A stretch of DNA of 64,000 nt from Mycobacterium sp. SMC-8. Its GTDB lineage: Bacteria > Actinomycetota > Actinomycetes > Mycobacteriales > Mycobacteriaceae. Below are positions 10,476 to 19,754 of this stretch, piece by piece. A program made the translations under genes and the position numbers. The stretch covers positions 1-64,000 of the forward strand of contig NZ_CP079867.1 in the NCBI RefSeq assembly GCF_025263565.1, read 5' to 3'. The notes beneath the pieces were generated by a model that was not told where the DNA came from, made no database searches, and was given only the letters and a program-made list of their open reading frames with translations. The first letter of the stretch is position 1, and each line of letters begins with the position of its first letter.

Positions 10476-10850
10476 ATGATGGTCATGACGGACAGCGTAG
10501 CGATGGGCGGTGCGATGGTCTACCCCATCGCAGCGTTTCTGGTCGCGCTCGCTGCGATTGGCCTTCTGAGCTTGCTTTTTGTGGTGCTGCTGGCGCTTGT
10601 GGTGCGCCGCCTATGCCGCCGTACGGATCGGTTCGCGGCCGCGCGCTGGAGTGATTCATCGGTAAACACTGTCGGTGGTGGTTTTTCCTCGGTGGGCGGA
10701 TCTGCACTGTGGCCGGCCGCGTTGGTCTACCAGGTTCCTGAGCCTGAACGGGCCCAGCGACCCGGGCCGCGCGTCAGCCGTAGAGGCCAGCGCCGTCAGC
10801 TCAGTTCACGCAGTGCATCGACCTTGCAGCATGGCGAACGGGGACGGTAA
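10476..10850 (+). CDS. Single-pass membrane protein, transfer operon
   Basis: 124 residues. A strong hydrophobic stretch (MVYPIAAFLVALAAIGLLSL and onward) is followed by a basic, Arg-rich and Ser/Gly-rich cytoplasmic tail. A TAATCT sequence at 10464-10469 lies six bases before ATG 10476, which would fit a -10 box and a leaderless transcript. ATG codons at 10479 and 10485 are alternatives. The stop overlaps the ATG of the next gene (10850). I know no named family; small membrane proteins of this type are usual in actinobacterial conjugation operons. Confidence 0.55.
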   Translation: MMVMTDSVAMGGAMVYPIAAFLVALAAIGLLSLLFVVLLALVVRRLCRRTDRFAAARWSDSSVNTVGGGFSSVGGSALWPAALVYQVPEPERAQRPGPRVSRRGQRRQLSSRSASTLQHGERGR

Positions 10851-11932
10851 TGACCCTTACCAATGACCAGTGGTCCGACGACTTGGCCGCTGAGGACGAC
10901 GACGGCTTCGGATTCCCTCAGGCTCCGACCTTCACCCTTCCCGCAGAGGCCCAAACGGGTTATATCGACCTGGACGAGGACGACCGTGATCCGGCCGACG
11001 AACACGCTGACCATGATTCTGGCGAGCGCGGATTCGGGGATTGCCGCGACCCGGAGGATGACTACGCTGATCCCGACGAGGGTGTAGCGGACTACGACGA
11101 TTACCCGGTCGATGGACAAGCCCTCACCGGACCTGTTGGTGGTGGCCAGACGGACGCGGCGGAACCGCGCCGGGCACGCAGGTTTGACGGCAAGGTCGCT
11201 GCGGGGTTCGGTGCTGCCGGGCTGGTGGCCGTGTTGGTGGCGATCGTCGGGGCGGTCGCTGTGTACGGCTCGGATGAGCCGAAGCCCACCGGCGCTCCGA
11301 ACGGGGCCGACGCGATGGCTTTGCCTCCGACGCGCTCGGCGGCGCCGGCGCCCGCCCCCGCTCCTACGCTGGACCGCCCGATTTCGTTCACCGCCGATGC
11401 CCTGGGCTCGTGCGCAGAGGGGTCGACGTCGGCACAGACGATGGCCGGCACTGATCCCCACGCGGCGTTCGTGTGTGTGCGCGGCGGCGGTGACGGCCAG
11501 GTCATCGACATCGAGCTTCCCGGTACGCACTTGATCACGGCGATTTCGGGTGAGTTTGGCTGGGTAGGAACCGATGCGAGCGGGTCGAAGCCGTGGTCGC
11601 AGTACCGGGTGGTTACCACGGTGCAGTACACGTTCAACGACACCGATGCCACGCTGGTGACCCAGGAAACCAAGAACGTCCACGGTGAAGCGGTGCAGCC
11701 GATTAAGCGGGTGCTGGCATCCAAGATCCGCATGTTGATCCGGGAGACCTCCCGGCCGCCAGCGCAGCCCGCAGGTGGTGCCAGCACGGCACCGACCAAG
11801 CCGAACGGACCGCTGGGCCTGGAGCTTCCGCAACTGCCGGGGGTGCTCGGCGGTGGGCAACAGAACAGCGATCCGGTCGACGCCGCATTCGCCATCAAAA
11901 GCTTGAAGATCATCGGCCACAAGCCGGTATAG
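10850..11932 (+). CDS. Membrane-anchored protein with acidic cytoplasmic and external domains
   Basis: 360 residues in three parts. Residues 1-105 are strikingly acidic (runs such as EDDDGFGF and DLDEDDRDPADEHADHD). Residues about 118-142 form one transmembrane helix (AAGFGAAGLVAVLVAIVGAVAVYG). A Pro/Ala linker leads to an external domain of about 170 residues with strand-like segments (ISFTADALGSC, VIDIELPGTHLITAISGEFGWVG, YRVVTTVQYTFNDTD) that resemble a discoidin/F5-8 type C-like beta sandwich. The start overlaps the previous stop. The place between the coupling protein and the VirB8-like gene suggests a transfer-apparatus component, perhaps for cell contact; this is inference. Confidence 0.65.
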   Translation: MTLTNDQWSDDLAAEDDDGFGFPQAPTFTLPAEAQTGYIDLDEDDRDPADEHADHDSGERGFGDCRDPEDDYADPDEGVADYDDYPVDGQALTGPVGGGQTDAAEPRRARRFDGKVAAGFGAAGLVAVLVAIVGAVAVYGSDEPKPTGAPNGADAMALPPTRSAAPAPAPAPTLDRPISFTADALGSCAEGSTSAQTMAGTDPHAAFVCVRGGGDGQVIDIELPGTHLITAISGEFGWVGTDASGSKPWSQYRVVTTVQYTFNDTDATLVTQETKNVHGEAVQPIKRVLASKIRMLIRETSRPPAQPAGGASTAPTKPNGPLGLELPQLPGVLGGGQQNSDPVDAAFAIKSLKIIGHKPV

Positions 11933-11950
11933 CGCCGAGGACACACGACC

Positions 11951-12898
11951 ATGGCAATGAGCCGCATCTGGCAGCAACGGATCAGCCGCACGCAGGGTGC
12001 GCTGACGAAATTCGGGAAACCCGCAGTGTTGATTCTGGCGGCCCTGGCGGGGCTGAACGTGCTGTGGCAGCTTCTTTTTGCCACAGCACCTGACCTCACC
12101 GAGCCATCACGGGCGGTGGTGAACCGCTCTGCGGTGGTCGGTGCGTTTGCCCAGGATTTCGTCGCGGTCTGGCTGGAGGCAAACACCCAGGACGCGGCCA
12201 GCCTGAGTCAATTCATCAGCGCCGATCCCGCGTCCTTGACGCTGCCTTCCACTCCGGCAGTCGTCATCAACACGCCCACGATCGTGGCCGTGTCACTGGA
12301 GGGCCTTGCAGGTCAGGAAGCCGACGCCGAGGTGTATTCCGTGGTCGTCGGGGTGACCCAGCGCCCGTATGAGTCCGCCGCACCACACCGAGCCTTGTAC
12401 AGGGTCCCCGTGCTGTGGTCGCGCTTCGGTCCCCGTGCCGCGAGTTTTCCGGCGCGCATCGGCGGACCCGGCGCGGGAGCAGACCTGCCGCTGAGCTACC
12501 CGAGCACGTTGAGTGAGGCCGACCCCGCCTACAGCACAGCGACGGGTTTCTTGAAGGCCTATCTGACCCCTGCCGGGGGTGTGGAGCAGTACGTCACCAC
12601 GGACTCGATGATCGCCGGATTGGGCAATGCGTACGAAACCCTTTCCGTACAGGGCGTTACCGCGCTCGGCGTTCCCTCGTCGGTGCCCGCCGACGGTGAG
12701 CTGGCTCGTGTCTTGGTCCGCGTGACCGCAGTGAACTCTCAGTTCGCTCCCTCGCCGTTGGTCTACCCCTTGACGCTTCGCGGGGTTGGCGGGCGCTGGC
12801 TGGTCGCAGCAATCGACAAAGCGCCGGCGGTGTCGACCGATGACAGTCTCGTTCCGGCGGCGGTGTCCACCGACTGGAGCTCTGCCACACCGAACTGA
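11951..12898 (+). CDS. TcpC/VirB8-like conjugation protein
   Basis: 315 residues. A basic N-terminus is followed by one membrane helix (AVLILAALAGLNVLWQLLFA, about residues 25-45) and an external region of two similar halves. One begins near AVVGAFAQDFVAVWLEANTQD and the other near PAYSTATGFLKAYLTPAGG. This two-lobed layout with NTF2-like folds is typical of the TcpC family, the Gram-positive counterpart of VirB8, which forms the scaffold of the transfer channel. It is followed 47 bases later by a small two-helix protein and then the VirB4-like ATPase, the usual order. No damage seen. Confidence 0.8.
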   Translation: MAMSRIWQQRISRTQGALTKFGKPAVLILAALAGLNVLWQLLFATAPDLTEPSRAVVNRSAVVGAFAQDFVAVWLEANTQDAASLSQFISADPASLTLPSTPAVVINTPTIVAVSLEGLAGQEADAEVYSVVVGVTQRPYESAAPHRALYRVPVLWSRFGPRAASFPARIGGPGAGADLPLSYPSTLSEADPAYSTATGFLKAYLTPAGGVEQYVTTDSMIAGLGNAYETLSVQGVTALGVPSSVPADGELARVLVRVTAVNSQFAPSPLVYPLTLRGVGGRWLVAAIDKAPAVSTDDSLVPAAVSTDWSSATPN

Positions 12899-12945
12899 CC
12901 GGCACGTCCAACCAGCGGCCGTGCCACAAGGGAAAGGGAACCGCA

Positions 12946-13218
12946 ATGACTCAAACAACCTTGGCCGCAGGGGATCTGCTGACCGCCATCCCCTCGCTAT
13001 GGGAATCGGCTCAGATACCGCTCGCGATCATCGCCATCTTCGTTGGAGGTGTTGCGGGCGCATTCGCGCTCGTGCGCGGGTTCGGCGCCGCAATGGGGAA
13101 GGTTCTCGGCGGGGTCGCAGTCGCAGCCATCATCCTGGGCGCGGTCGGCCTGGCCGTCTCACTGAAGACCACCGTGGACAAGCACGGTGGGGGCATCACC
13201 ACCGGGCAATTCGGCTAG
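12946..13218 (+). CDS. Small two-helix membrane protein of the transfer channel
   Basis: 90 residues with two hydrophobic helices (QIPLAIIAIFVGGVAGAFALV and VLGGVAVAAIILGAVGLAVSL) joined by a short basic loop. Length, topology and position directly before the VirB4-like gene resemble VirB2/VirB3-type subunits of conjugation systems, but the sequence is too simple to assign one of them. A GGGAAAGGGAACC stretch just upstream of ATG 12946 provides the ribosome binding site. Most likely part of the inner-membrane channel. Confidence 0.65.
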   Translation: MTQTTLAAGDLLTAIPSLWESAQIPLAIIAIFVGGVAGAFALVRGFGAAMGKVLGGVAVAAIILGAVGLAVSLKTTVDKHGGGITTGQFG

Positions 13219-13288
13219 CGCTCTGCCAAGGCGTCGAGAACGCCTGAAACCGAGCTGGTGTTGACGAGATGCAGTTGGAGGTTATGCA

Positions 13289-16120
13289 GTGGGTGAGAAC
13301 AGCTTTCGCGGCCAGACAGCCCGCGTGTATGCCGATGTGCGGGACTTTCCCATCTATGTCTCCCACATCGATGACAACACGCGGTTGTGGTTCGCGCCGT
13401 GGCGGATCTGGGACGGCGCGACCTTCCTGATCGGTATCACCTCTACGGTCTGGGCGACCCGCAAGTGGCTTGACTCCGGACATGCCATCGCCATCGCGCT
13501 GTTCGGCCTCGCGCTGACAGCAGCACTGACCGTCGCTGCCCGCCAGATCCCGGTATCTCGACCCAGCCCGCTCTACCGGATCGGCTGGCTGCTCGGCGGA
13601 CTGTTGCACACCCAGCGCAAGGCCGGGATCAACGATGAGGGCGAGGCGGCGCTGTCGCCGCCCAAGGAGGTGATCGGGAATCTCAGTTTCACCTCCGGTG
13701 GTGTCTACGCCGAGTTCATCGTGGATGGACAGCCCGGCGGCATGATGCCTTACGCGCTCAAGGACGCGATCGCGATGCGTCACCGACCTTTAGTGCGCCA
13801 ACTTCCCTCGGGATTGCTGCTGTGGGGCTGCTGCGTGCGCCTGGACCACCGGCGGCTGCTGCGGTGGATGCTCTCGGGCTACACCAATGAGCCTGCGTGG
13901 GTGCAGGAAGTCCGAGACTGGGAGGACTTCTTGACCATCGAGCCGTTCTACGAGCAGGTGTTCGGTATACGCGTGCCGGTGGACTCGGGAGCCGCCGGAC
14001 GATCCGGAGTGGGCGGCCTGGCCAAGGCGGCCACCGTCGTCGCCGGCCGCGACCCCGACGACCCGCGATCACTTGCCGGGTATCAGGAGATGTCGGCCTC
14101 GATACTGTCGAAGATTCCTGCCGAGTTCAACGCGCGTCCGGCCACCCCGCGCCAGATCCACTGGTGGTATCGGCGCCGGCTGGCCATCGGTGCAGTCAAC
14201 GATCCTTTCCCGCACGGTGCGGGCGGCCCTGACCGGCTCACCGAAGCCGACTTTGCGCCCGTGGTGCCGGCGCATTTCGACTGTGGTGACCAGGAGTCCC
14301 GCAAGAAGGACCGCCGCTGGTGGCGGCGTGTGGTGCCGTCGCTGGCCGCTGTGCTGGTGATTCGGGGCTCCCAACGCCTGGACAGCTTTCAGAGCATGCT
14401 GGCCGTAGCTCAGATTCCCCGCGGCGGGCTCGCCTATCCACGTGCGGAATACCTGCTGGCCGTCTACGACGTGGACACACCTTCCGACATCGACTGGATT
14501 CAGCATATTTCCACCCGTCCGGCTGAGCAGGCGCTCACGCGGATCGACCGCGCTCAGCGCAACCTCGATGATCAGGCGTTTCAACGGGCAGGCCGCCGTT
14601 CCAGCGACAGTGACCTCATTGAGCGCTACTCCTCGGCCGAGGAGTACAACGCCAAGCTGCGGGCGTCGAAGTTGGAGCGGGAAGTGGAGGCCACGACGGT
14701 GATCGCGGTCGGGGCGCGCTCACGGGCCGAACTCGACGGGGCCTGCCAACTACTGCAAACGCACTTCGCAGAAGACCTCGACATGACACTGAGTCGCCGT
14801 CGCGGCAGCGCCCAAATTGGGCTGTGGCAGACCGGGCTGGCAGGCAGTGAAGAGCGCAGCCCGCGCAGTCAATTCAGCCAACCGGCGACCACCACCGACT
14901 GGGCGCGGTTCTCGCCGCTCGTGTCCAGCAGGCTCGGCCACGGGACCGGAATTCTGTTCGCCCGCAATCTGTCCACCCGACGACCGACCCCTGTCCTGAT
15001 CGAACCGGAAGGCGCGAGCCGTCGGCGCCAGGTACCCGGAATGCTGTTCTACGGCCCACCTGGAGGTGGCAAATCTCAAGGCGCAAAACGGGTGGTGAAC
15101 GGACTGATTGCCCGCGGTAATCAGTGCAGCATCCTTGATCCCGGTTCTAATCCCGAGTGGGTGCGTGCGCTGGCGCATCTGGGGGATCGCGTGGCCGTAC
15201 TTGATCCCACGCGTGGTCAAGTCTCGGTCGACGGGTTGCGCATTTTTCGCCGGGAGATCGCCGTTGAGCGCACCCTTGATCACCTTCTCCCGATGATGGG
15301 TGTCGAGCCCGATGCCGAGATCGCCCGCCAGCTCCGTTTTCTGCTGCGCCCCGATCAGCGGGTCGCCGAAAGCATGGGCGCTCTGGTGCGCTACCTGAAC
15401 AGCTTGCAGGGAAGCGCGTACAAGGAGTACGCGGAACTCGCTGCGCGGCTGGATATGTGGGCCAACATCGACTATCTGCGGGCGATGTTCGATGAGTCGC
15501 TGCCGATACCGCCGATCGCTGAGAAGGATGCGGTGATCTGGCTGACCGGTGACCTGGAGCTGCCGACAACCTCACAGACCGAGGATTTACACCTCTACAA
15601 GCGTCAAACAGCCCGTGCACGTGCCGGTTTGGCCATCTACGGGATGATTGCCGGGCTCACACGGGAGAGCTACACCGGACCGAATCGTCGGCCCGGCAAG
15701 TTCGGCTGGTTCGTGGCCGAGGAAGCCAGGGCATACTTCGCGTCTCCGGTCGGCCGCGAAGATGCCACCGAGTTGATCACCCAGGGACGCAAGCAGCGAT
15801 ACGGTCTGATCGGTATTGCACAGCATGTCGAGTATTTCGACGGGATTCCCACCAAAGACTTGCCGACTCGGGTCATCACACCGTTCAAGGCCTCTGCGCG
15901 AGAAGAAGCGACCGAAGAATTCAAGCGCATCGGGATTGATCCCGAGGAGTACCCCGAGGTTTTGAACCTGCGCACCGCCGATGGGCACGGTTGCGCCTAC
16001 ATGATTGACGATGCGGGCAGCACCGGTCTGATCGACATTCTCCAACCCGTCCAGCCGGAGCTGCGGCAAGCCTTTGATACCCGCGGTTTGGAAAACGAGG
16101 CGCTGGAGCTGATGCGGTGA
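13289..16120 (+). CDS. VirB4-like conjugation ATPase with N-terminal membrane domain
   Basis: 943 residues. The first 110 contain two helices in a VirB3/TcpE-like region (IWDGATFLIGITSTVWATRK, AIALFGLALTAALTVAARQI), so this seems to be a VirB3-VirB4 type fusion. The ATPase half has Walker A GPPGGGKS near residue 593 and the segment WFVAEEARAYFAS near residue 809 in the Walker B position. VirB4 proteins power assembly of the channel and substrate movement. GTG 13289 is chosen because GGAGG at 13277-13281 lies at the right distance; a nearby ATG at 13284 is out of frame. The stop overlaps the start of the VirB6-like gene. Confidence 0.85.
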   Translation: MGENSFRGQTARVYADVRDFPIYVSHIDDNTRLWFAPWRIWDGATFLIGITSTVWATRKWLDSGHAIAIALFGLALTAALTVAARQIPVSRPSPLYRIGWLLGGLLHTQRKAGINDEGEAALSPPKEVIGNLSFTSGGVYAEFIVDGQPGGMMPYALKDAIAMRHRPLVRQLPSGLLLWGCCVRLDHRRLLRWMLSGYTNEPAWVQEVRDWEDFLTIEPFYEQVFGIRVPVDSGAAGRSGVGGLAKAATVVAGRDPDDPRSLAGYQEMSASILSKIPAEFNARPATPRQIHWWYRRRLAIGAVNDPFPHGAGGPDRLTEADFAPVVPAHFDCGDQESRKKDRRWWRRVVPSLAAVLVIRGSQRLDSFQSMLAVAQIPRGGLAYPRAEYLLAVYDVDTPSDIDWIQHISTRPAEQALTRIDRAQRNLDDQAFQRAGRRSSDSDLIERYSSAEEYNAKLRASKLEREVEATTVIAVGARSRAELDGACQLLQTHFAEDLDMTLSRRRGSAQIGLWQTGLAGSEERSPRSQFSQPATTTDWARFSPLVSSRLGHGTGILFARNLSTRRPTPVLIEPEGASRRRQVPGMLFYGPPGGGKSQGAKRVVNGLIARGNQCSILDPGSNPEWVRALAHLGDRVAVLDPTRGQVSVDGLRIFRREIAVERTLDHLLPMMGVEPDAEIARQLRFLLRPDQRVAESMGALVRYLNSLQGSAYKEYAELAARLDMWANIDYLRAMFDESLPIPPIAEKDAVIWLTGDLELPTTSQTEDLHLYKRQTARARAGLAIYGMIAGLTRESYTGPNRRPGKFGWFVAEEARAYFASPVGREDATELITQGRKQRYGLIGIAQHVEYFDGIPTKDLPTRVITPFKASAREEATEEFKRIGIDPEEYPEVLNLRTADGHGCAYMIDDAGSTGLIDILQPVQPELRQAFDTRGLENEALELMR

Positions 16121-18240
16121 TGTCCGCCTACTGCGCATGGCTTTATGAGCACCCTCGTCTTCGGCGGGCGTGGCTGATCACTCAGCTCCTCTGGGGAGGC
16201 TGGATGATGGCCCTGCTGACCGCCCCGCACGCGGTGGCGGCGGGGTTCGCTGGAGCGCTCAACTGGCCCAGCCCCATCGTGGACACCTACGGCCAGCCGG
16301 TGGGCACCTACTTCATCAGCACAGTGTCGATGCTCGATGCCGTCCGCACCCAAGGCAGCGACGTCAGCATTATCGATCCGGGCTCCTGGATTCCCGCACT
16401 CACCGACCGCTTTGAAATCGCCATGACCTACAGCCAACTGGCCGTCATCCTCGGGTGGTTCTGCGGATTCCTGGTCATGGTGGGTGCCGTCGGGATCTGG
16501 TTCATCAAAATCGCGCTGGGCTCGGCGTGGTTGGGCTGGCTGGCCGCACTGGCCGCGCCCGTGCTGGTCGCCATCAACAACCTCGTCGGTGAGTTTCAGA
16601 TCATCCCACTGGCTTTGATCATCTGTGTATTCATCGGCGGAATCATCGCCTTGACCAAGGGGTTTGGGCGCGGTGCCGGGGTGATGTGCAGTGGCTTCCT
16701 GGTGATCTTGCTGATCGGGTTTTTCCTCAACGACCCGGTGAAGGAACTCGGTGACAACGGCCTGCTCGCTGCTGGCCGCGCCATCGGATTCGAGCTATCG
16801 CTGGGTATCGCGAACAACGGCAGCTTCGACCCCTCGGGTAACGCCGAAGGCCAGGTCGAAGTGCTCTCGCAATGGATGGCCACCACGCTGATTCGCCACC
16901 CCATCCAAATCGCCAACTTCGGCAGCGTTATCGACAACATCGACGGGTGCGCACAAGCCTGGAACTCCGCACTCAATGCCTCGACCGCTCTGACTCCCGC
17001 GACCCAGGCACTCGCACCGGCAGGGGCCCACGACGGTCCTGTACAGGCGATGCGAGCGTGCGGCGCAGGTGACGCCTACGCCCACGCCCACTTTCTCAGC
17101 GGCGAGACGATCGGGCTGATGTTCTTCATCAACTGCGTCGTGCTGGTGGTGCTGATGCTGCTGTGCTATATCGGCTGCGAAGTCATTCGGATCGGATTCA
17201 AAGCGTTCTGGAACGTGCTGGTGCTGGTGCCCGCCGCCGCGGTAGCGGTCGCGCCGGGACCGCAGCGCGAGTTTGCCAAACGTACCGCCATCAAACTGAT
17301 CGTTCACGCATTGGAAATGCTGTTCGCGACAGCGGCTTTCGGTGTTGTCCTGGTGCTGATGTCGCGAGTATCGAGCGGGAAACTCGACGGGTTCGAGGTC
17401 CAGCACCCCATCGCGATCCTGCTGCTCATGCTGCTGTTCGCCGGCGGCGCGGTCTTCGGGTTCAGGGCGCTGATGCGAGGCTTCGGCGATCGGGGGCTAC
17501 CGGGGCCGATGTCGGTGCTGCGCAAGACCGCTGCCGTCGGGGCCGGCCCTATGAGCTTCTACCCCGCGATGCGCGACATGGGCCGCTCAATGCGCCGCGA
17601 TATCAACGCCGACGGGGTAGGTCTGCCAAGTTCAGGTAAGCCCGGCGATGAGGGAACCCGCGCCCCCGCAGCCAAGGGCCGCAAAGCACATCCCAATCCC
17701 GGTGGCATCCCGTCTGCGAGCGGGTCATCACCGAGCACACCACCGCCATCGGCAACCACACCCACCCCCAGCCCCGCACCCGCTGCGGGCGCACCCGCGG
17801 GCGGGGCGGCCGCTGCCGGTACCGCGGCGCGCGGAGCAGCCGCCGGCACCGGTAGTGCAGCGGCCAGCACAGGCGCCGCTGGCGGTGCTGCTGCGGGAGG
17901 CGGCGCGGCGGCCGCAGCGGCGGCCGGACCCGCCGCCCCTGTGGTCGCTGGAGCCGTGGTCGCGTCGAAGGTGATCGAACGCCAGCAAGCCAACAACAGC
18001 CGTGACAACGGGCCTGCTGCCCACAACACCCCGAAGTCGGGCACAGATTCTTCGGCCGCGCCGGCGCGCGCTGGTGCAGTACCCACCAGCCGCCCCCCAG
18101 CACCGCCGAATGGTCACACCGAGACGCAGCCGACACAGCAGCGTCGATCGGCGAAGCAAACTCCGGCGCCGAGGTCGAGCACCCCGGACGAGTCGCCCGG
18201 CCGCAAACCTCAGCCCCCGCAGGACGGCAGGACATCATGA
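16120..18240 (+). CDS. VirB6/TrbL-like polytopic channel protein with disordered tail
   Basis: About 706 residues. Many hydrophobic segments follow residue 15: MMALLTAPHAVAAGF, LAVILGWFCGFLVMVGAVGI, IIPLALIICVFIGGIIAL, VMCSGFLVILLIGFFL, GLMFFINCVVLVVLMLLCYI, LVLVPAAAVAVAP, ALEMLFATAAFGVVLVLM and AILLLMLLFAGGAVFGF. About 220 Ala/Pro/Gly-rich residues then form a disordered cytoplasmic tail. The multi-helix core after VirB4 is typical of VirB6/TrbL-like channel proteins. ATG 16120 shares its first base with the VirB4 stop codon; GTG 16117 is one codon upstream. The 3' end overlaps the next gene by ATGA. Confidence 0.75.
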   Translation: MSAYCAWLYEHPRLRRAWLITQLLWGGWMMALLTAPHAVAAGFAGALNWPSPIVDTYGQPVGTYFISTVSMLDAVRTQGSDVSIIDPGSWIPALTDRFEIAMTYSQLAVILGWFCGFLVMVGAVGIWFIKIALGSAWLGWLAALAAPVLVAINNLVGEFQIIPLALIICVFIGGIIALTKGFGRGAGVMCSGFLVILLIGFFLNDPVKELGDNGLLAAGRAIGFELSLGIANNGSFDPSGNAEGQVEVLSQWMATTLIRHPIQIANFGSVIDNIDGCAQAWNSALNASTALTPATQALAPAGAHDGPVQAMRACGAGDAYAHAHFLSGETIGLMFFINCVVLVVLMLLCYIGCEVIRIGFKAFWNVLVLVPAAAVAVAPGPQREFAKRTAIKLIVHALEMLFATAAFGVVLVLMSRVSSGKLDGFEVQHPIAILLLMLLFAGGAVFGFRALMRGFGDRGLPGPMSVLRKTAAVGAGPMSFYPAMRDMGRSMRRDINADGVGLPSSGKPGDEGTRAPAAKGRKAHPNPGGIPSASGSSPSTPPPSATTPTPSPAPAAGAPAGGAAAAGTAARGAAAGTGSAAASTGAAGGAAAGGGAAAAAAAGPAAPVVAGAVVASKVIERQQANNSRDNGPAAHNTPKSGTDSSAAPARAGAVPTSRPPAPPNGHTETQPTQQRRSAKQTPAPRSSTPDESPGRKPQPPQDGRTS

Positions 18241-18527
18241 CCTTTACCGGCATCTATCTCGGCGCAGAATTGAACACCACCGGGCGTGCGTACTGGGCTA
18301 TGTCACGGATGGTCAATCACGGTTGGTCGGTCCTGAGCTTCGGACTCGACTGCGGTGGGTGGTTGCGGCTTCGCACCCCGTCTGGGGTGGAGCTGCCCGT
18401 GGCCGCCGATCCGATTGACCACACACCGTCCTCGCAAGAGCGGGTGCCGGAGCCACCCCAGGGCGCCGCTGCTGCCGCTACACGCCTGCCGCTTGCTCCA
18501 CCAATGCGCACAGCACCGCGACGATGA
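18237..18527 (+). CDS. Small protein with AYWA/GW motif (tandem copy 1), unknown function
   Basis: 96 residues, starting in an ATGA overlap with the VirB6-like gene. The ordered part (RAYWAMSRMVNHGWSVLS, GGWLRLRTPSGVELP) matches in spacing a segment of the next gene product (RAYWAATTLTDDYGWRIT, SRGFTAVGPYDAEEVRYP). Both share RAYWA, then a GW about 9-10 residues later, then a G-hydrophobic-hydrophobic strand ending in a Pro. The two may be products of an old tandem duplication or halves of a split gene. No known family recognised. The C-terminal 30 residues are Pro/Ala-rich. Confidence 0.55.
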   Translation: MTFTGIYLGAELNTTGRAYWAMSRMVNHGWSVLSFGLDCGGWLRLRTPSGVELPVAADPIDHTPSSQERVPEPPQGAAAAATRLPLAPPMRTAPRR

Positions 18528-18567
18528 CGCGCACGGAGACGACGACGCCGCCAGCACCATCGCCGCC

Positions 18568-18936
18568 ATGCTCCGCCTGGGCATGCCTGCTGGGCGCGCG
18601 CATGCCGACGATGCGCGATGCCCGTGGTATCTGCCCCAGCACGGCGCCGTGCAACCGGCGGCATCGGTGCGTCGCGCGTACTGGGCGGCGACCACACTCA
18701 CCGATGATTACGGATGGCGTATCACTGGGGTCGATTCGCGCGGGTTCACCGCGGTCGGACCCTACGACGCCGAGGAAGTCCGGTACCCGTGCGCTACGAC
18801 GTCTGACTCCACCACCTCGGCCCGGCTCGCACGGCTGCTGCCTCAAGTGCACAGCGACGGAGGGACCGACGAACTGCACCGACTGCTCGTGGAGCACCAG
18901 CAGGCCCACCAGAGCAGGGCGGTGGCGCGATCATGA
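18568..18936 (+). CDS. Small protein with AYWA/GW motif (tandem copy 2), unknown function
   Basis: At least 122 residues. This frame was chosen over an overlapping one (18524-19159), whose product is unusually rich in Pro, Arg, Cys and Thr, because it carries the motif shared with the previous protein and ends in an ATGA overlap with the ASCH gene. The true start is unclear. ATG 18568 is the first ATG in a sensible place, but the frame is open further upstream through an Asp-rich stretch, where a TTG near 18495 is a possible start. Function unknown. Confidence 0.5.
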   Translation: MLRLGMPAGRAHADDARCPWYLPQHGAVQPAASVRRAYWAATTLTDDYGWRITGVDSRGFTAVGPYDAEEVRYPCATTSDSTTSARLARLLPQVHSDGGTDELHRLLVEHQQAHQSRAVARS

Positions 18937-19754
18937 CCAGCCGCACTCTTCCCAGCGACCTTCCCCGGCTGCGCGTCCACGGTCGGGTCCGAGAGCACGC
19001 TCGGGTCACCAACTTGCGTGCCGCTGCTCCCGACATGTGCGGTGCCACATACCGGCTAGCTGCCGACGTTGCGTCCCCCGCGCCCTGTGCCAGTGGTTCC
19101 ACTGCTCAGCGGGCGGCGGCAGTGGTCGAGTATGCGGTGCGCCTCGCAGGAAGCGTTGACGAACTCGCGCGTGCCCGTCGGGTCCTCGCTGCAGCGGACT
19201 GTGACTGTGTACCTGAGGATTTCGGGTGCGTCCGGCGCGTGCTGCAGGATGTTTTGCATACACCCGATCCGTGCGCAGAACACGGGTTGGCGATGGGTTT
19301 GACTGTGCGCAGGCCGTGGGCGTCCATGCTGCTGGTATCGGCTCAGATCGGCGGGAAGAACGTCGAGAATCGGACAGATTCCACCGACTATCGCGGTCCG
19401 GTACTGATTTACGGTGGTACCCGCATCGACCAGGCTGGTATCGAGCTCGGTGCGCAGCTGGGTATGCGCGAGATGGCTTTTCATTGCGACCAGCAAGGCT
19501 GGCTCGGCGCCACCGTACTTGTGGACGTCCATCGGGCCCAAGGGTGCTGCGCCCCGTGGGGGACGACTCCGTTTAACCCCGGCCAGCCCAAGTATCACTG
19601 GGTCTTCGAGTCTCCCGCGCGACTGGCTGCCCGGCCATGGCACGACAACGCCAAGGGGTTTGACGGGCTGCGGCCGGTGTCGTGGTCGGCGCTGGTCAGT
19701 CGAAAGGCCGCACGGTACGCCCGGCGACAAGGGGTGTCCGGTGCATCCAGGTGA
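18933..19754 (+). CDS. ASCH/PUA-like domain protein
   Basis: 273 residues. The C-terminal half (about 118-235) has the ASCH pattern: LTVRRPWASMLLVSAQIG, then GGKNVENRTDSTDYRGPVLI with the conserved ENR and RG, then a beta-rich segment GATVLVDVH, and a final VFESPARLAARPW. ASCH domains are PUA-like folds thought to bind RNA or modified nucleotides and are common in phages and plasmids. The N-terminal 110 residues are unassigned. It overlaps both neighbours, so it belongs to the 18.2-24.9 kb operon. Given the nearby DNA methylases, binding modified nucleic acid is an attractive but unproven role. Confidence 0.75.
   Translation: MTSRTLPSDLPRLRVHGRVREHARVTNLRAAAPDMCGATYRLAADVASPAPCASGSTAQRAAAVVEYAVRLAGSVDELARARRVLAAADCDCVPEDFGCVRRVLQDVLHTPDPCAEHGLAMGLTVRRPWASMLLVSAQIGGKNVENRTDSTDYRGPVLIYGGTRIDQAGIELGAQLGMREMAFHCDQQGWLGATVLVDVHRAQGCCAPWGTTPFNPGQPKYHWVFESPARLAARPWHDNAKGFDGLRPVSWSALVSRKAARYARRQGVSGASR

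Noticed and set aside
10796..12186. Long - strand frames opposite the transfer genes
   Set aside because: They cover several unrelated + strand genes and contain no recognisable domain.
18524..19159. 211-codon open frame across the ASCH gene start
   Set aside because: Its product is rich in Pro, Arg, Cys and Thr and overlaps two genes whose junctions are ATGA; it is a shadow frame.
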